NCBI RefSeq assembly: GCF_000373585.1
Contig: NZ_KB891920.1
Coordinates: 1 to 43,177, forward strand
Origin: Streptomyces sp. MspMP-M5
GTDB lineage: Bacteria > Actinomycetota > Actinomycetes > Streptomycetales > Streptomycetaceae
Reading direction: 5' to 3'
DNA: 43,177 bases
Shown here piece by piece: positions 32,737 to 40,552 of the stretch; the stretch's first letter is position 1; the number at the start of each line of letters is the position of its first letter. Made by a program: the position numbers and the translations under genes. The notes beneath the pieces were generated by a model. That model worked only from the letters and a program-made list of their open reading frames with translations. It was not told the origin of the DNA and did no database searches.

Positions 32737-35700
32737 GTGAGCCAGATCGTCGTCAAGCGCCCACCGCGTGCGCTTCCGCCCGGCCCCGCCACGGACGAGC
32801 TACACCTGCAGGCCCCGCCGGAGCTGCCGCGCGGCCAGCAGGAGAGCGTGCTGATGCAGCTCCTGCCGATGCTCGGCATGGGCTCGTCGGTGGTCTTCTT
32901 CTTCATGCCGGGCATGCCGCCGTTCATGCGCATCATGGGCGCGCTGATGCTCGTCTCGACGATCGGCATGGTCCTCGCCCAGATCGTCCGCTACCGCCGA
33001 GGCACCCAGGGCGAGATGGCGCAGAGCCGCCGGGACTACCTCAAATACCTGGCGCAGACCCGCCGACGCATCCGCCGCACCGCCACCACCCAGCAGGACG
33101 CCCAGCACTACCTCCACCCCGCCCCCGACCAGCTGTGGTCCATCGTCGCCGAGGGCAGCCGCGTCTGGGAACGCCGCATCGGCGACGCCGACTTCGCCCA
33201 GGCCCGCATCGGCCTGGGCACCCAGCAACTGGCCACCCCGCTCGTCGCCCCCGACACCGCCCCCGTCGACGAACTCGAACCCCTCACCGCCGGCATCATG
33301 CAGCGCTTCCTGGCCACCCACGGCTCACTGCACAACATGCCGATCGCCGTCTCCCTGCGCGCCTTCTACCACCTCACGGTCTCCGGCGACCCAGCCTGCG
33401 CCCAGGGCACGGCCCGAGCCCTGATCGGCCAACTCGCCACCCTCCACTCGCCCGCCGACCTCCAGGTCGCCGTCGTGGCAGCCCCCGGCGCCATCGACCG
33501 GTGGGAGTGGACGAAGTGGCTGCCCCACGCCCAACTGCCCACCTCGGCCGACGGCGCCGGCACCCGACGCCTGTTCACCGACGACCTCACCGAACTCGAA
33601 ACCCTCCTGGCCGCCCACCTCGCCGACCGCCCCCGCTTCAACCGAGACGCCCCACCCCTCCTCGACCGACCCCACCTCGTCATCGTCCTGGACGGCGGCA
33701 TGGTCCCCGCCGACTCCGCCTTCGCCGCCCCCGAGGGCCTCCAAGGCGTCACCGTCATCGAGGTCATCTCCGGCGAACTCGACGAACCCCGCGGCGGCCT
33801 CTCGGTAACCTCCCACCCCACCCGCCTGCGCCTGGAATCCGCCGTCTCCGCCTACGACGGCACCCCAGACCTGCTCTCCCTGGAACGCGCCGACACCCTC
33901 GCCCGCCAACTCGCACCCCTCTACGTGGACGGCACCGACGAGGACGAACCACTCCTGGCCAACCTGGACTTCACCGACCTCCTCGACCTCGGCGACCCCG
34001 CCCAGGTCGACACCGCCCACACCTGGCGCCCCCGCTCCCAACCCGAACGCCTACGCGTCCCGATCGGCATCGACGAATCCGGCCAACCCGTCATGCTCGA
34101 CCTCAAGGAGGCCGCCCAGAACGGCATGGGCCCGCACGGCCTGTGCGTCGGCGCCACCGGCTCCGGCAAATCCGAACTCCTGCGCACCCTCGTCCTGGGC
34201 CTCTCGGTCACCCACTCCTCCGAAACCCTCAACTTCATCCTCGCCGACTTCAAGGGCGGCGCCACCTTCGCCGGCATGTCCGCCCTCCCGCACGTCGCCG
34301 CCGTCATCACCAACCTCGCCGACGACCTCTCCCTCGTCGACCGCATGGGCGACTCCCTCCGCGGCGAACTCCAACGCCGCCAGGAACTACTCCGCCAAGC
34401 CGGCAACTTCGCCAGCATCCACGACTACGAAAAGGCCCGCGCCGCCGGCCACCCCCTCGACCCACTGCCCTCCCTCGTCCTGGTCATCGACGAGTTCAGC
34501 GAACTGCTCACCGCCAAGCCCGACTTCATCGATATGTTCATCCAGATCGGCCGCATCGGCCGATCCCTCGGCGTCCACCTCCTCCTCGCCTCCCAGCGCC
34601 TGGAGGAAGGCCGCCTGCGCGGCCTGGACACCTACCTCTCCTACCGCATCGGCCTGCGCACCTTCTCCGCCGCCGAATCCCGCGTCGCCCTCGGCGTCCC
34701 CGACGCCTACCACCTCCCCTCCGTCCCCGGCTCCGGCTACCTCAAGCACGGCACGGACGAGATGACCCGCTTCAAAGCCGCATACGTCTCCGGCCCCCAC
34801 CGCTCAACCACCGACCACACAGACCACGGCACACTCCCCACCCAGCAGCGCGCAGCCCTCTTCACCGCCACACCCGTACCCATCCCCGTCCCGGTCCCGG
34901 TCGCCAGCACCACCCCGACCGCGCAGCCCACCCCCGAAGCCGTCACACCGACCGACGACGCCCTGGCCGACACGGCCGCCCTGTCCGACACCGTCCTGGA
35001 CGTCATCGTCCGCCGCCTCGACGGCCAGGGACCACCCGCCCACCGCGTCTGGCTCCCACCCCTGGACACCGCCCCCACCCTCGACCAACTCCTCCCACCC
35101 CTGGCCACCACCCCCGACCGCGGCCTGCATGCCACCGACTACCCCGCCACCGGCCGCGCGCTCTCCGTCCCCTTCGGCCTCGTCGACAAGCCCTTCGAAC
35201 AGCGCCGCGACACCCTCCACCACGACTTCTCCGGCGCCACCGGCCACCTCCTCGTCGTCGGCGGCCCCCAGTCCGGCAAATCCACCCTCCTGCGCACCCT
35301 CATCAGCGCCTTCGCCCTCACCCACACACCCCACGAAGTCCAGTTCTACGGCCTCGACTTCGGCGGCGGATCACTCAGCTCCCTCGCCGGCCTCCCGCAC
35401 GTCGGCTCCATCGCCTCCCGCCTGGACCCCGAACGCATCCGCCGCACCGTCGCCGAGGTCGCCGGCATCCTCGCCCGCCGCGAGGAGTACTTCCGCACCC
35501 ACAACATCGACACCATCGCCACCTACCGCCGACGCCGCGCCGAAGGCCACCTCCCCGACCAGCCATGGGGCGACGTCTTCCTCGTCATCGACGGCTGGGG
35601 CCCCTTCAAGGACGAATACGAACACCTGGAACCGGTCGTCACCGACCTCGCCTCCCGCGGCCTCGGCTTCGGTATCCACGTCATCCTCACCGCCTCCCGC

Positions 35701-36726
35701 CACCTCGAAGTCCGCGCCGCCCTCAAGGACCAAATCCTGGGCCGCCTGGAACTCCGCCTGACCGACCCCATGGACTCCGAGTTCGACCGCAAAACCGCCG
35801 CCAACGTCCCACCCGGCGTCCCCGGCCGCGGCCAAACCCCAGGCAAACTCCACTTCCTCACCGCCCTCCCCCACACCGGCAAGACGCGCAACACCACGGA
35901 ACTCGCCGACAACACTGCCGAGTTCGTCCGTACAGTCGCGGAAAACTGGCCCGGGCCCTCCGCCCCCGCGGTCCGCCTCCTTCCCCTCACCGTCCCCGCA
36001 GCCCACCTCCCCAAGGGCTCGGACTTCCCCCACCGCGGCAGCGCCCTCGGCCTCGACGAAACCAACCTCGAACCCGTCTACACCGACTTCGAAACCGACC
36101 CCTTCCTCCTCGTCTTCGGCGAAAGCGAATCCGGCAAGACCGCCACCCTCCGCCACCTCGCCCACAAAATCGCCGAACGCTACACCCCCGACGAAGCCAA
36201 AATCGTCGTCGGCGACTACCGCCGCACGCTCCTCGGCGCCGTCCCGGACGGGCACCTCCTCGAATACGCCCCCACCGACGCCACCCTCGACATCCACATG
36301 AACGCCCTCGCCGGCCTCATGGACCGCCGCCGCCCCACCCCCGACGTCACCCCCCAACAACTCCGCGACCGCAGCTGGTGGACCGGCCCCCGCTTCTTCG
36401 TCCTCCTCGACGACTACGACCTCATCGCCACCACCACCAACAACCCCCTAGCCACCCTCACCGACAAACTCCCCTACGCCCGCGACACCGGCATCCACCT
36501 CATCCTCACCCGCACCACCGCCGGCATCTCCCGCGCCCTCTACGAACCCACCCTCCAACGCCTCACCGAACTCGGCGCCCAAGCCCTCATCCTCTCCGGC
36601 GACCCCAATGACGGCGACGTCCTCGCCAACGTCCGCCCCCGCCCCCTGCCGCCAGGCCGCGCCCACTACATCACCCGCAAACGCGGCACATCCCTGGTCC
36701 AGCTGGGCTGGCAGCCCGATCAATAG
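32737..36726 (+). CDS. eccC: Type VII secretion ATPase EccC (FtsK/SpoIIIE)
   Basis: 1329 aa from GTG 32737. Membrane segments at about 49-82. Three ATPase modules: D1 with GATGSGKS (residues 472-479) and Walker B LVLVIDEFSEL (~581-591); D2 with GGPQSGKS (842-849), where the Walker B strand reads VFLVIDGWGPF, so no Glu follows the Asp; D3 with GESESGKT (1128-1135) and FFVLLDDYDL. D1 is expected to be the active motor, while D2/D3 bind substrate tails such as YxxxD. It is a single polypeptide rather than the split form. It recruits the WXG proteins of this cluster. Confidence 0.95.
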   Translation: MSQIVVKRPPRALPPGPATDELHLQAPPELPRGQQESVLMQLLPMLGMGSSVVFFFMPGMPPFMRIMGALMLVSTIGMVLAQIVRYRRGTQGEMAQSRRDYLKYLAQTRRRIRRTATTQQDAQHYLHPAPDQLWSIVAEGSRVWERRIGDADFAQARIGLGTQQLATPLVAPDTAPVDELEPLTAGIMQRFLATHGSLHNMPIAVSLRAFYHLTVSGDPACAQGTARALIGQLATLHSPADLQVAVVAAPGAIDRWEWTKWLPHAQLPTSADGAGTRRLFTDDLTELETLLAAHLADRPRFNRDAPPLLDRPHLVIVLDGGMVPADSAFAAPEGLQGVTVIEVISGELDEPRGGLSVTSHPTRLRLESAVSAYDGTPDLLSLERADTLARQLAPLYVDGTDEDEPLLANLDFTDLLDLGDPAQVDTAHTWRPRSQPERLRVPIGIDESGQPVMLDLKEAAQNGMGPHGLCVGATGSGKSELLRTLVLGLSVTHSSETLNFILADFKGGATFAGMSALPHVAAVITNLADDLSLVDRMGDSLRGELQRRQELLRQAGNFASIHDYEKARAAGHPLDPLPSLVLVIDEFSELLTAKPDFIDMFIQIGRIGRSLGVHLLLASQRLEEGRLRGLDTYLSYRIGLRTFSAAESRVALGVPDAYHLPSVPGSGYLKHGTDEMTRFKAAYVSGPHRSTTDHTDHGTLPTQQRAALFTATPVPIPVPVPVASTTPTAQPTPEAVTPTDDALADTAALSDTVLDVIVRRLDGQGPPAHRVWLPPLDTAPTLDQLLPPLATTPDRGLHATDYPATGRALSVPFGLVDKPFEQRRDTLHHDFSGATGHLLVVGGPQSGKSTLLRTLISAFALTHTPHEVQFYGLDFGGGSLSSLAGLPHVGSIASRLDPERIRRTVAEVAGILARREEYFRTHNIDTIATYRRRRAEGHLPDQPWGDVFLVIDGWGPFKDEYEHLEPVVTDLASRGLGFGIHVILTASRHLEVRAALKDQILGRLELRLTDPMDSEFDRKTAANVPPGVPGRGQTPGKLHFLTALPHTGKTRNTTELADNTAEFVRTVAENWPGPSAPAVRLLPLTVPAAHLPKGSDFPHRGSALGLDETNLEPVYTDFETDPFLLVFGESESGKTATLRHLAHKIAERYTPDEAKIVVGDYRRTLLGAVPDGHLLEYAPTDATLDIHMNALAGLMDRRRPTPDVTPQQLRDRSWWTGPRFFVLLDDYDLIATTTNNPLATLTDKLPYARDTGIHLILTRTTAGISRALYEPTLQRLTELGAQALILSGDPNDGDVLANVRPRPLPPGRAHYITRKRGTSLVQLGWQPDQ

Positions 36727-36735
36727 CCCGCCCAG

Positions 36736-37083
36736 TCAGGTGGCTGCCGACCCTTGCCTCTCGATAGGGCCTCCGTGCCTGCGGCCTGCGGAACATCCAT
36801 ACGAGGTGAGGACTTTCGGGCGGCGCTCACTGGTCGTTCCAGAGGGTGTTCGGGCCGGGTGCACACGGTTCACGGGGCTGGATTCGGCGAAAGTGCCACC
36901 TATGCGTCCGGTGATCGCGCCGATGAGCCCGGCGGCGTGGCCGCAGTGCGGCTCGTCGCTGCGGTCGTATGGTGCGGCCAAGGAGTTCCGCGGCGCCCTG
37001 TCGGTGATGATGAAGTCCAGGTCGCCCGGTATGGCGGCCCTCTCGATTCCTGTGATGAGCAGATGTTTGCCAGGTGACGACAT
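36736..37083 (-). CDS. Possible 115-aa ORF, unknown
   Basis: ATG 37083 with only a weak AAGGA site. The N-terminal half reads like a folded protein (HLLITGIERAAIPGDLDFII, AAPYDRSDEPHCGHAAGLIG) with good GC3; the last third drifts into Arg/Ser/Gly-rich sequence. It may be a decayed gene or a shadow frame. No family recognised. Confidence 0.25.
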   Translation of the reverse strand: MSSPGKHLLITGIERAAIPGDLDFIITDRAPRNSLAAPYDRSDEPHCGHAAGLIGAITGRIGGTFAESSPVNRVHPARTPSGTTSERRPKVLTSYGCSAGRRHGGPIERQGSAAT

Positions 37084-37369
37084 TGCCCAAAACAGTCCTT
37101 GACCTGTCGTCACACTCCCTGCTGGGCTTGGTTCATCGGAATCTTCCAACCGGGGGTCGCTCAGGTGTCTCGATCGGATCTGCGTGCATTGTTCCGATCC
37201 AACGATCGCGAAGTGAAGGCAATTGATTTTTTCGCAGACCGCCGTGATGAATGGGCCTAGGTAGCCGGGAGCCCGGCCGAGCATGCGTCCAGCCAAGAGC
37301 ACCACCCACACGGAAATGATCAAATTCGTCGACTCCATCGAGCACACCGGCCAACTAGAAAGCTGAAAA

Positions 37370-37409
37370 AGACGGACCTAGGCCGATGGTAGGCCTTAAG
37401 AAACCGTCT
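37370..37409 (-). terminator. Nested hairpin with T-run, terminator
   Basis: AGACGG (37370-37375) pairs with CCGTCT (37404-37409); inside, AGGCC (37380-37384) pairs with GGCCT (37392-37396). On the minus strand the stem is followed by a run of five T. It is about 290 bp beyond the stop of the two-gene operon at 37701, so it probably ends that transcript. Confidence 0.6.
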
Positions 37410-37700
37410 GGCGTTATGGTCGGACCCCGCCCCTTGCACTTGGCCAGGGCCCGACCGGGAAATTGCCTGCGCCCTCGAATGTTTCCCCACTCAGGGCGCG
37501 GTGCACGAACGACGGTCCGAAGTACTCATTTCCCTCCCATAGTCAGGCCTGAAACGCACCATCCCATACGGCACTGACAACCGCCGCCTACCGCTTCACT
37601 CACCCACAGATCGCGAGCGCGGCTAGATCGAGCAGAGCCGGTTTGGGGGCGCGACGCCATCTCGATGTACCGGCCGGCCGTCGTCAGGTCTGCGATGGCG

Positions 37701-38282
37701 TCACCAGACGCCAAATTCAGCATGTCGCAGCATGTCTAGGGCGTCTGTTACTGATTTCCTGAGTACCACATTGCTATACCCCAATAGAATCTTGTCCCCC
37801 GCCAACAATTCCGCTAGATCCCCGGTTGTAGGCGCATCTTCTTCATGTTCCGAGGAATGCATGTACACCAAGATCGCCTCCATTGCGGTTGCTCGCTGAA
37901 TCGTCGGGTCACCGGCGATAAATTTTCTTATGCTCCTGATCCAGGTGAGTAGGATCGAGAGGACATCATCTAGCGGGGAGTCGCGTGTCTGAACGCCGAG
38001 CGCCTTGGCCTTCAGCAGTAGGCGCAGCAGTGAATCGCACCGCGACTCGAATTCTTTAGGGTATTCGACTTTCTTTGACCAGTCGGCGAGATGAAGAAAC
38101 GGCACCTCTCTCACGGTGCGACAGAAGTCGTCCAGTAGGGTATTCCCCTCTGCGTATATATCAAGGACCAGCTCATGGCGGACCCTATCCAGCCCGCCTG
38201 TCGCCCCGAAAACAATATGCTCAGCGTTGTACTGGTTTCCTGTGACGCTTTGTCGGCTCTGATTGAAACTTGCTTCAGCCAC
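37701..38282 (-). CDS. Protein with N-terminal Gln/Asn motif, second gene of pair
   Basis: 193 aa from GTG 38282, which follows GGGGGCTTGG and overlaps the preceding stop by 8 bp; the longer frame overlaps the first gene. The first 25 residues contain FNQSRQSVTGNQYNAEHIVF, matching position by position the start of the upstream protein. The rest is a helical domain (VRHELVLDIYAEGNTLLDDF, CDSLLRLLLKAKALGVQT) with no known catalytic motif. Codons ATA, AGA, AAA and TTT are frequent, unlike neighbours, so it was probably acquired. Function unknown; see findings for the shared motif. Confidence 0.65.
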   Translation of the reverse strand: MAEASFNQSRQSVTGNQYNAEHIVFGATGGLDRVRHELVLDIYAEGNTLLDDFCRTVREVPFLHLADWSKKVEYPKEFESRCDSLLRLLLKAKALGVQTRDSPLDDVLSILLTWIRSIRKFIAGDPTIQRATAMEAILVYMHSSEHEEDAPTTGDLAELLAGDKILLGYSNVVLRKSVTDALDMLRHAEFGVW

Positions 38283-38607
38283 CCAAGCCCCCGGCAATCT
38301 GGCCGACGGTTGCTGCCAGTGTCGCCAACCCAACAGAATCTGCGAGCCAAGCACGTGCACGCTCAAGGCGCCGCGTTGCGGTAGCGGTGTCACCTGTCTC
38401 CAGGTCTTGACGGGCCGCAATTAGCTCGTCTCGCCCTAGTTGGTCAAGCTGGGAGTCCTCTGCGCACGCGACATCGATGACCTCGTCCAGCTGTTCACGA
38501 GCTGCTTCCAGAGTGATGCGTTCTGTCCTGTACTGGACCTGATTGATGGTCTCTGCGTTGTTCTGGCCGCCGTAAACGGTCTGGTTCTGCTGGTTGAAGG
38601 TCGCCAT
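38275..38607 (-). CDS. 110-aa protein with N-terminal Gln/Asn motif, first gene of pair
   Basis: ATG 38607 (MATFNQQNQTVYGGQNNAET). After the motif come helices (EAAREQLDEVIDVACAEDSQ, ARQDLETGDTATATRRLERA) and a C-terminal hydrophobic helix, VGLATLAATVGQIAGGLGG, that could insert in or associate with a membrane. The binding site before the start is weak. Overlap of 8 bp with the downstream gene indicates coupled translation. No family recognised. An adaptor or membrane-active role in stress or defence is an inference from layout only. Confidence 0.7.
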   Translation of the reverse strand: MATFNQQNQTVYGGQNNAETINQVQYRTERITLEAAREQLDEVIDVACAEDSQLDQLGRDELIAARQDLETGDTATATRRLERARAWLADSVGLATLAATVGQIAGGLGG

Positions 38608-38689
38608 GGGCCGAGACTATTGCCAGTCCCCGTTGCGTGTTGGCTGTCTCTCGCATCTCTGCACATACAAGGAGCCGTTTCCAACCTGA

Positions 38690-39708
38690 CGGGTGGTTGG
38701 ACGGGCGACTCCGGCGGTGGGGCCGTCGTTCAAGTCCCGTCCGCAAGGCGGCGGGACTGCTCCGCGAGACGAGCGGGCTGTGCTCACGGCGGTGGTGTAC
38801 GTCCTGACCAGCGGGTTTCCTGGCGGCATCTGCCGGAGACGTTCGGCGTCTCGCCCGCCACCGCGCACCGCCGGTTCATTGTGTGGACGAGAGCGGGGCT
38901 GTGGCGGCGGCTGCACCGGGCGGTCCTGGACGAACTCGGCGCCCGGGGCGAGCTGGACTGGACCTCCGCGATCGTCGACGCGGCGTCGGTGCGGGCGAAA
39001 CGGGGGCTCGCTGACCGGGCCGAACCCGGTCTATCGCGGCAAGAAGGGCAGCAAACTGCACGTGCTGTCCGAGGCCCAGGACATCCCGCTGGCCGTCGCT
39101 GTGTCCACGGCGAACACCCGCGACAGCCTCGCCCTCAAGCCACTGATCCACGGGATACCCGCCATCCGCTCCCGCCGCGTACCACGCCGCAAGCTTCGCG
39201 CCGACAAGACACCCCATGCAGCTATCTGGTCAAGTCAAGCAACTGCCGTGAGTGCTGGTAGGTCTGGGTGACCGAAGGCTGCGCCCTCGTTGAACATTTG
39301 TCGGCACGTCAGGCAGTGATGGAGTTGGCCGAGCATACGGTTGAATAGATGGCGGAGGGCTCCGTGGTATCGGTCGCCGGTGTCTCGCCGGCGGTCGTAG
39401 TGAGCATGGGCCCCTGCCAGAGCTGGCCCAACGACCAACTCACGGTGCCTATTAGGCGTACTTCTCCGCCGACCACCTCGCCTGGCGGCGCGAACGCGGC
39501 CTCATTCCGCGTATCGCCCGCCCGGGGCATCGAGTCGAGCGAACGGCTCGGCCGGCACCGCTGGAAGACCGCAAGGTCGATCGCTTGGCTCTTCGGCTAC
39601 CGCCGCCTCACCGTCCGATACGAGCGGAAGGGCTCACAGTTCCTCGCCTTCCCCGGCCTCGCCGCCGCTCTCACCTGCTACAAGAAGCTGGCAAAACGCA
39701 CCACGTGA
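38690..39708 (+). pseudogene. IS5-family transposase, frameshifted and interrupted
   Basis: Pieces of one IS5-like transposase appear in different frames: DERAVLTAVVYVLTSG, then HLPETFGVSPATAHRRFIVW and TSAIVDAASVRAKRG, then SLTGPNPVYRGKKGSKLHVL and STANTRDSLALKPLIHG. After an interruption at 39212-39453 it resumes with RERGLIPRIARPG, GIESSERLGRHRWK and RRLTVRYERKGSQFLAFPGL to LAKRTT. At least three frame changes and the insertion make it inactive. Left limit approximate. Confidence 0.85.
39212..39453 (-). mobile_element. IS110-family remnant inserted in the IS5 transposase
   Basis: A leftward frame (39235-39438) encodes an IS110 C-terminus: AHYDRRRDTGDRYHGALRHL, FNRMLGQLHHCLTCRQMFNE, ending LTAVA-stop. 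The IS5 reading is broken after codons for ADK at about 39211 and continues with AYFSADH at about 39455, which defines the insert. Only about 240 bp remain, so most of the IS110 element is deleted. Confidence 0.75.
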
Positions 39709-39774
39709 GACATCCTCTAAGGCCCTAGTTCAGGTCCAGCGCCCGCAACAGTGCCTCTCCTGCGACCGTAGCGA

Positions 39775-39927
39775 TCACGCTGGAGATGGCCCCCGCACCA
39801 ATGTCACCCCTGCGGTCGCGATGGCATCGCGCACTTTTCGATCCACCCGGCGAGGTGGTGCATCGCCGCCGACCTCCTCGCCGCCAAGTGGCTCCGACTC
39901 GTCCTGGGGCTCTAATCCCTTGCTCAC
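39775..39927 (-). CDS. 50-aa ORF coupled to the sigma-like gene
   Basis: GTG 39927 overlaps the preceding stop (GTGA) and follows AGGAGGAGCGCCCCG. The product is acidic at the N-terminus (GLEPQDESEPLGGEE) with a basic middle (RRVDRKVRDAIATAGV). No family recognised; a small partner of the sigma-like protein is plausible from the coupling. Confidence 0.5.
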   Translation of the reverse strand: MSKGLEPQDESEPLGGEEVGGDAPPRRVDRKVRDAIATAGVTLVRGPSPA

Positions 39928-40505
39928 CGGGGCGCTCCTCCTAGTCCTGCAATGCCGCTCAGCTGTCCTCCGTTCTGGTTCGGGCGCCACAGCGCCCCAT
40001 TTGAGATCTCGCGCTTCGTGGCCCGGCGCCGCTGCTCGGCGGCCAGCCGCCGGGTCTTGCGCCGAACTCGCTCCCCGAAGGCGAGGGGATCGTCGGCGCC
40101 GGCGAACTCGGCCGCCTCTGCCCATGTGGTGATGCCCGGCATGCCGAGCGCGAGTGCCACCGAGCGCTCCGCAGGCGCCAAGGCGGTAAGAATGGCGGCG
40201 AGGCATGGGTCGGCGGGGATGAAGTCGAGCAGGGGGTCCTCGGAGCAGGCGGTGGTGGCAAGCAGATCGCGCAGCGCGGTGTTCTCACCGCAAGGGGTTT
40301 CCAGGGACAGCACGCGTTGGCCCCCGTAGCGTCGGCGCCATATGGGCGTCAGGTTGCGGTGAGGTGACCGCACCGCCATCTCTCCGGTGTCTGTGGGACA
40401 TGGCTCACCACAGCGGTTCCTGAATTCGGTCGCTGCGCACCACCTCTCCCACGACGGCTGATCTAAGTATTCGTACGGATGCGCTCTGTGCCCGAGCCTC
40501 GCCAT
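39924..40505 (-). CDS. Sigma-70-like small protein of plasmid/accessory type
   Basis: 193 aa from ATG 40505 (MARLGHRAHPYEYLDQPSWE). The C-terminal half, ILTALAPAERSVALALGMPG and WAEAAEFAGADDPLAFGERV then RRKTRRLAAEQRRRA, has the helix-turn-helix pattern of sigma region 4 with a basic end; the N-terminal half carries TPIWRRRYGGQRVLSLE. Similar proteins occur in streptomycete accessory DNA. It may be a regulator rather than a true sigma factor because region 2 is not visible. Divergent from the membrane hydrolase with 47 bp between starts. Confidence 0.6.
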   Translation of the reverse strand: MARLGHRAHPYEYLDQPSWERWCAATEFRNRCGEPCPTDTGEMAVRSPHRNLTPIWRRRYGGQRVLSLETPCGENTALRDLLATTACSEDPLLDFIPADPCLAAILTALAPAERSVALALGMPGITTWAEAAEFAGADDPLAFGERVRRKTRRLAAEQRRRATKREISNGALWRPNQNGGQLSGIAGLGGAPR

Positions 40506-40552
40506 GATCTTCACATCGCGGAATGGACTGGCGAGAAACTCGAGGGTCACGG

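Larger units (their letters stand above)
36727..37700. other. 974 bp of low coding support
   Basis: Between EccC and the low-GC pair. It contains one possible short leftward ORF (36736-37083, listed separately) and a nested hairpin at 37370-37409. The rest shows no gene I can support. Confidence 0.5.

Noticed and set aside
32727..36611. 1294-aa frame overlapping EccC
   Set aside because: Arg/Pro/His-rich shadow of the GC3-biased EccC frame.
38440..38607. Possible fusion of the first low-GC protein with the IS5 frame on the plus strand
   Set aside because: The plus frame there is antisense to the motif-bearing gene and joins unrelated transposase sequence by chance.
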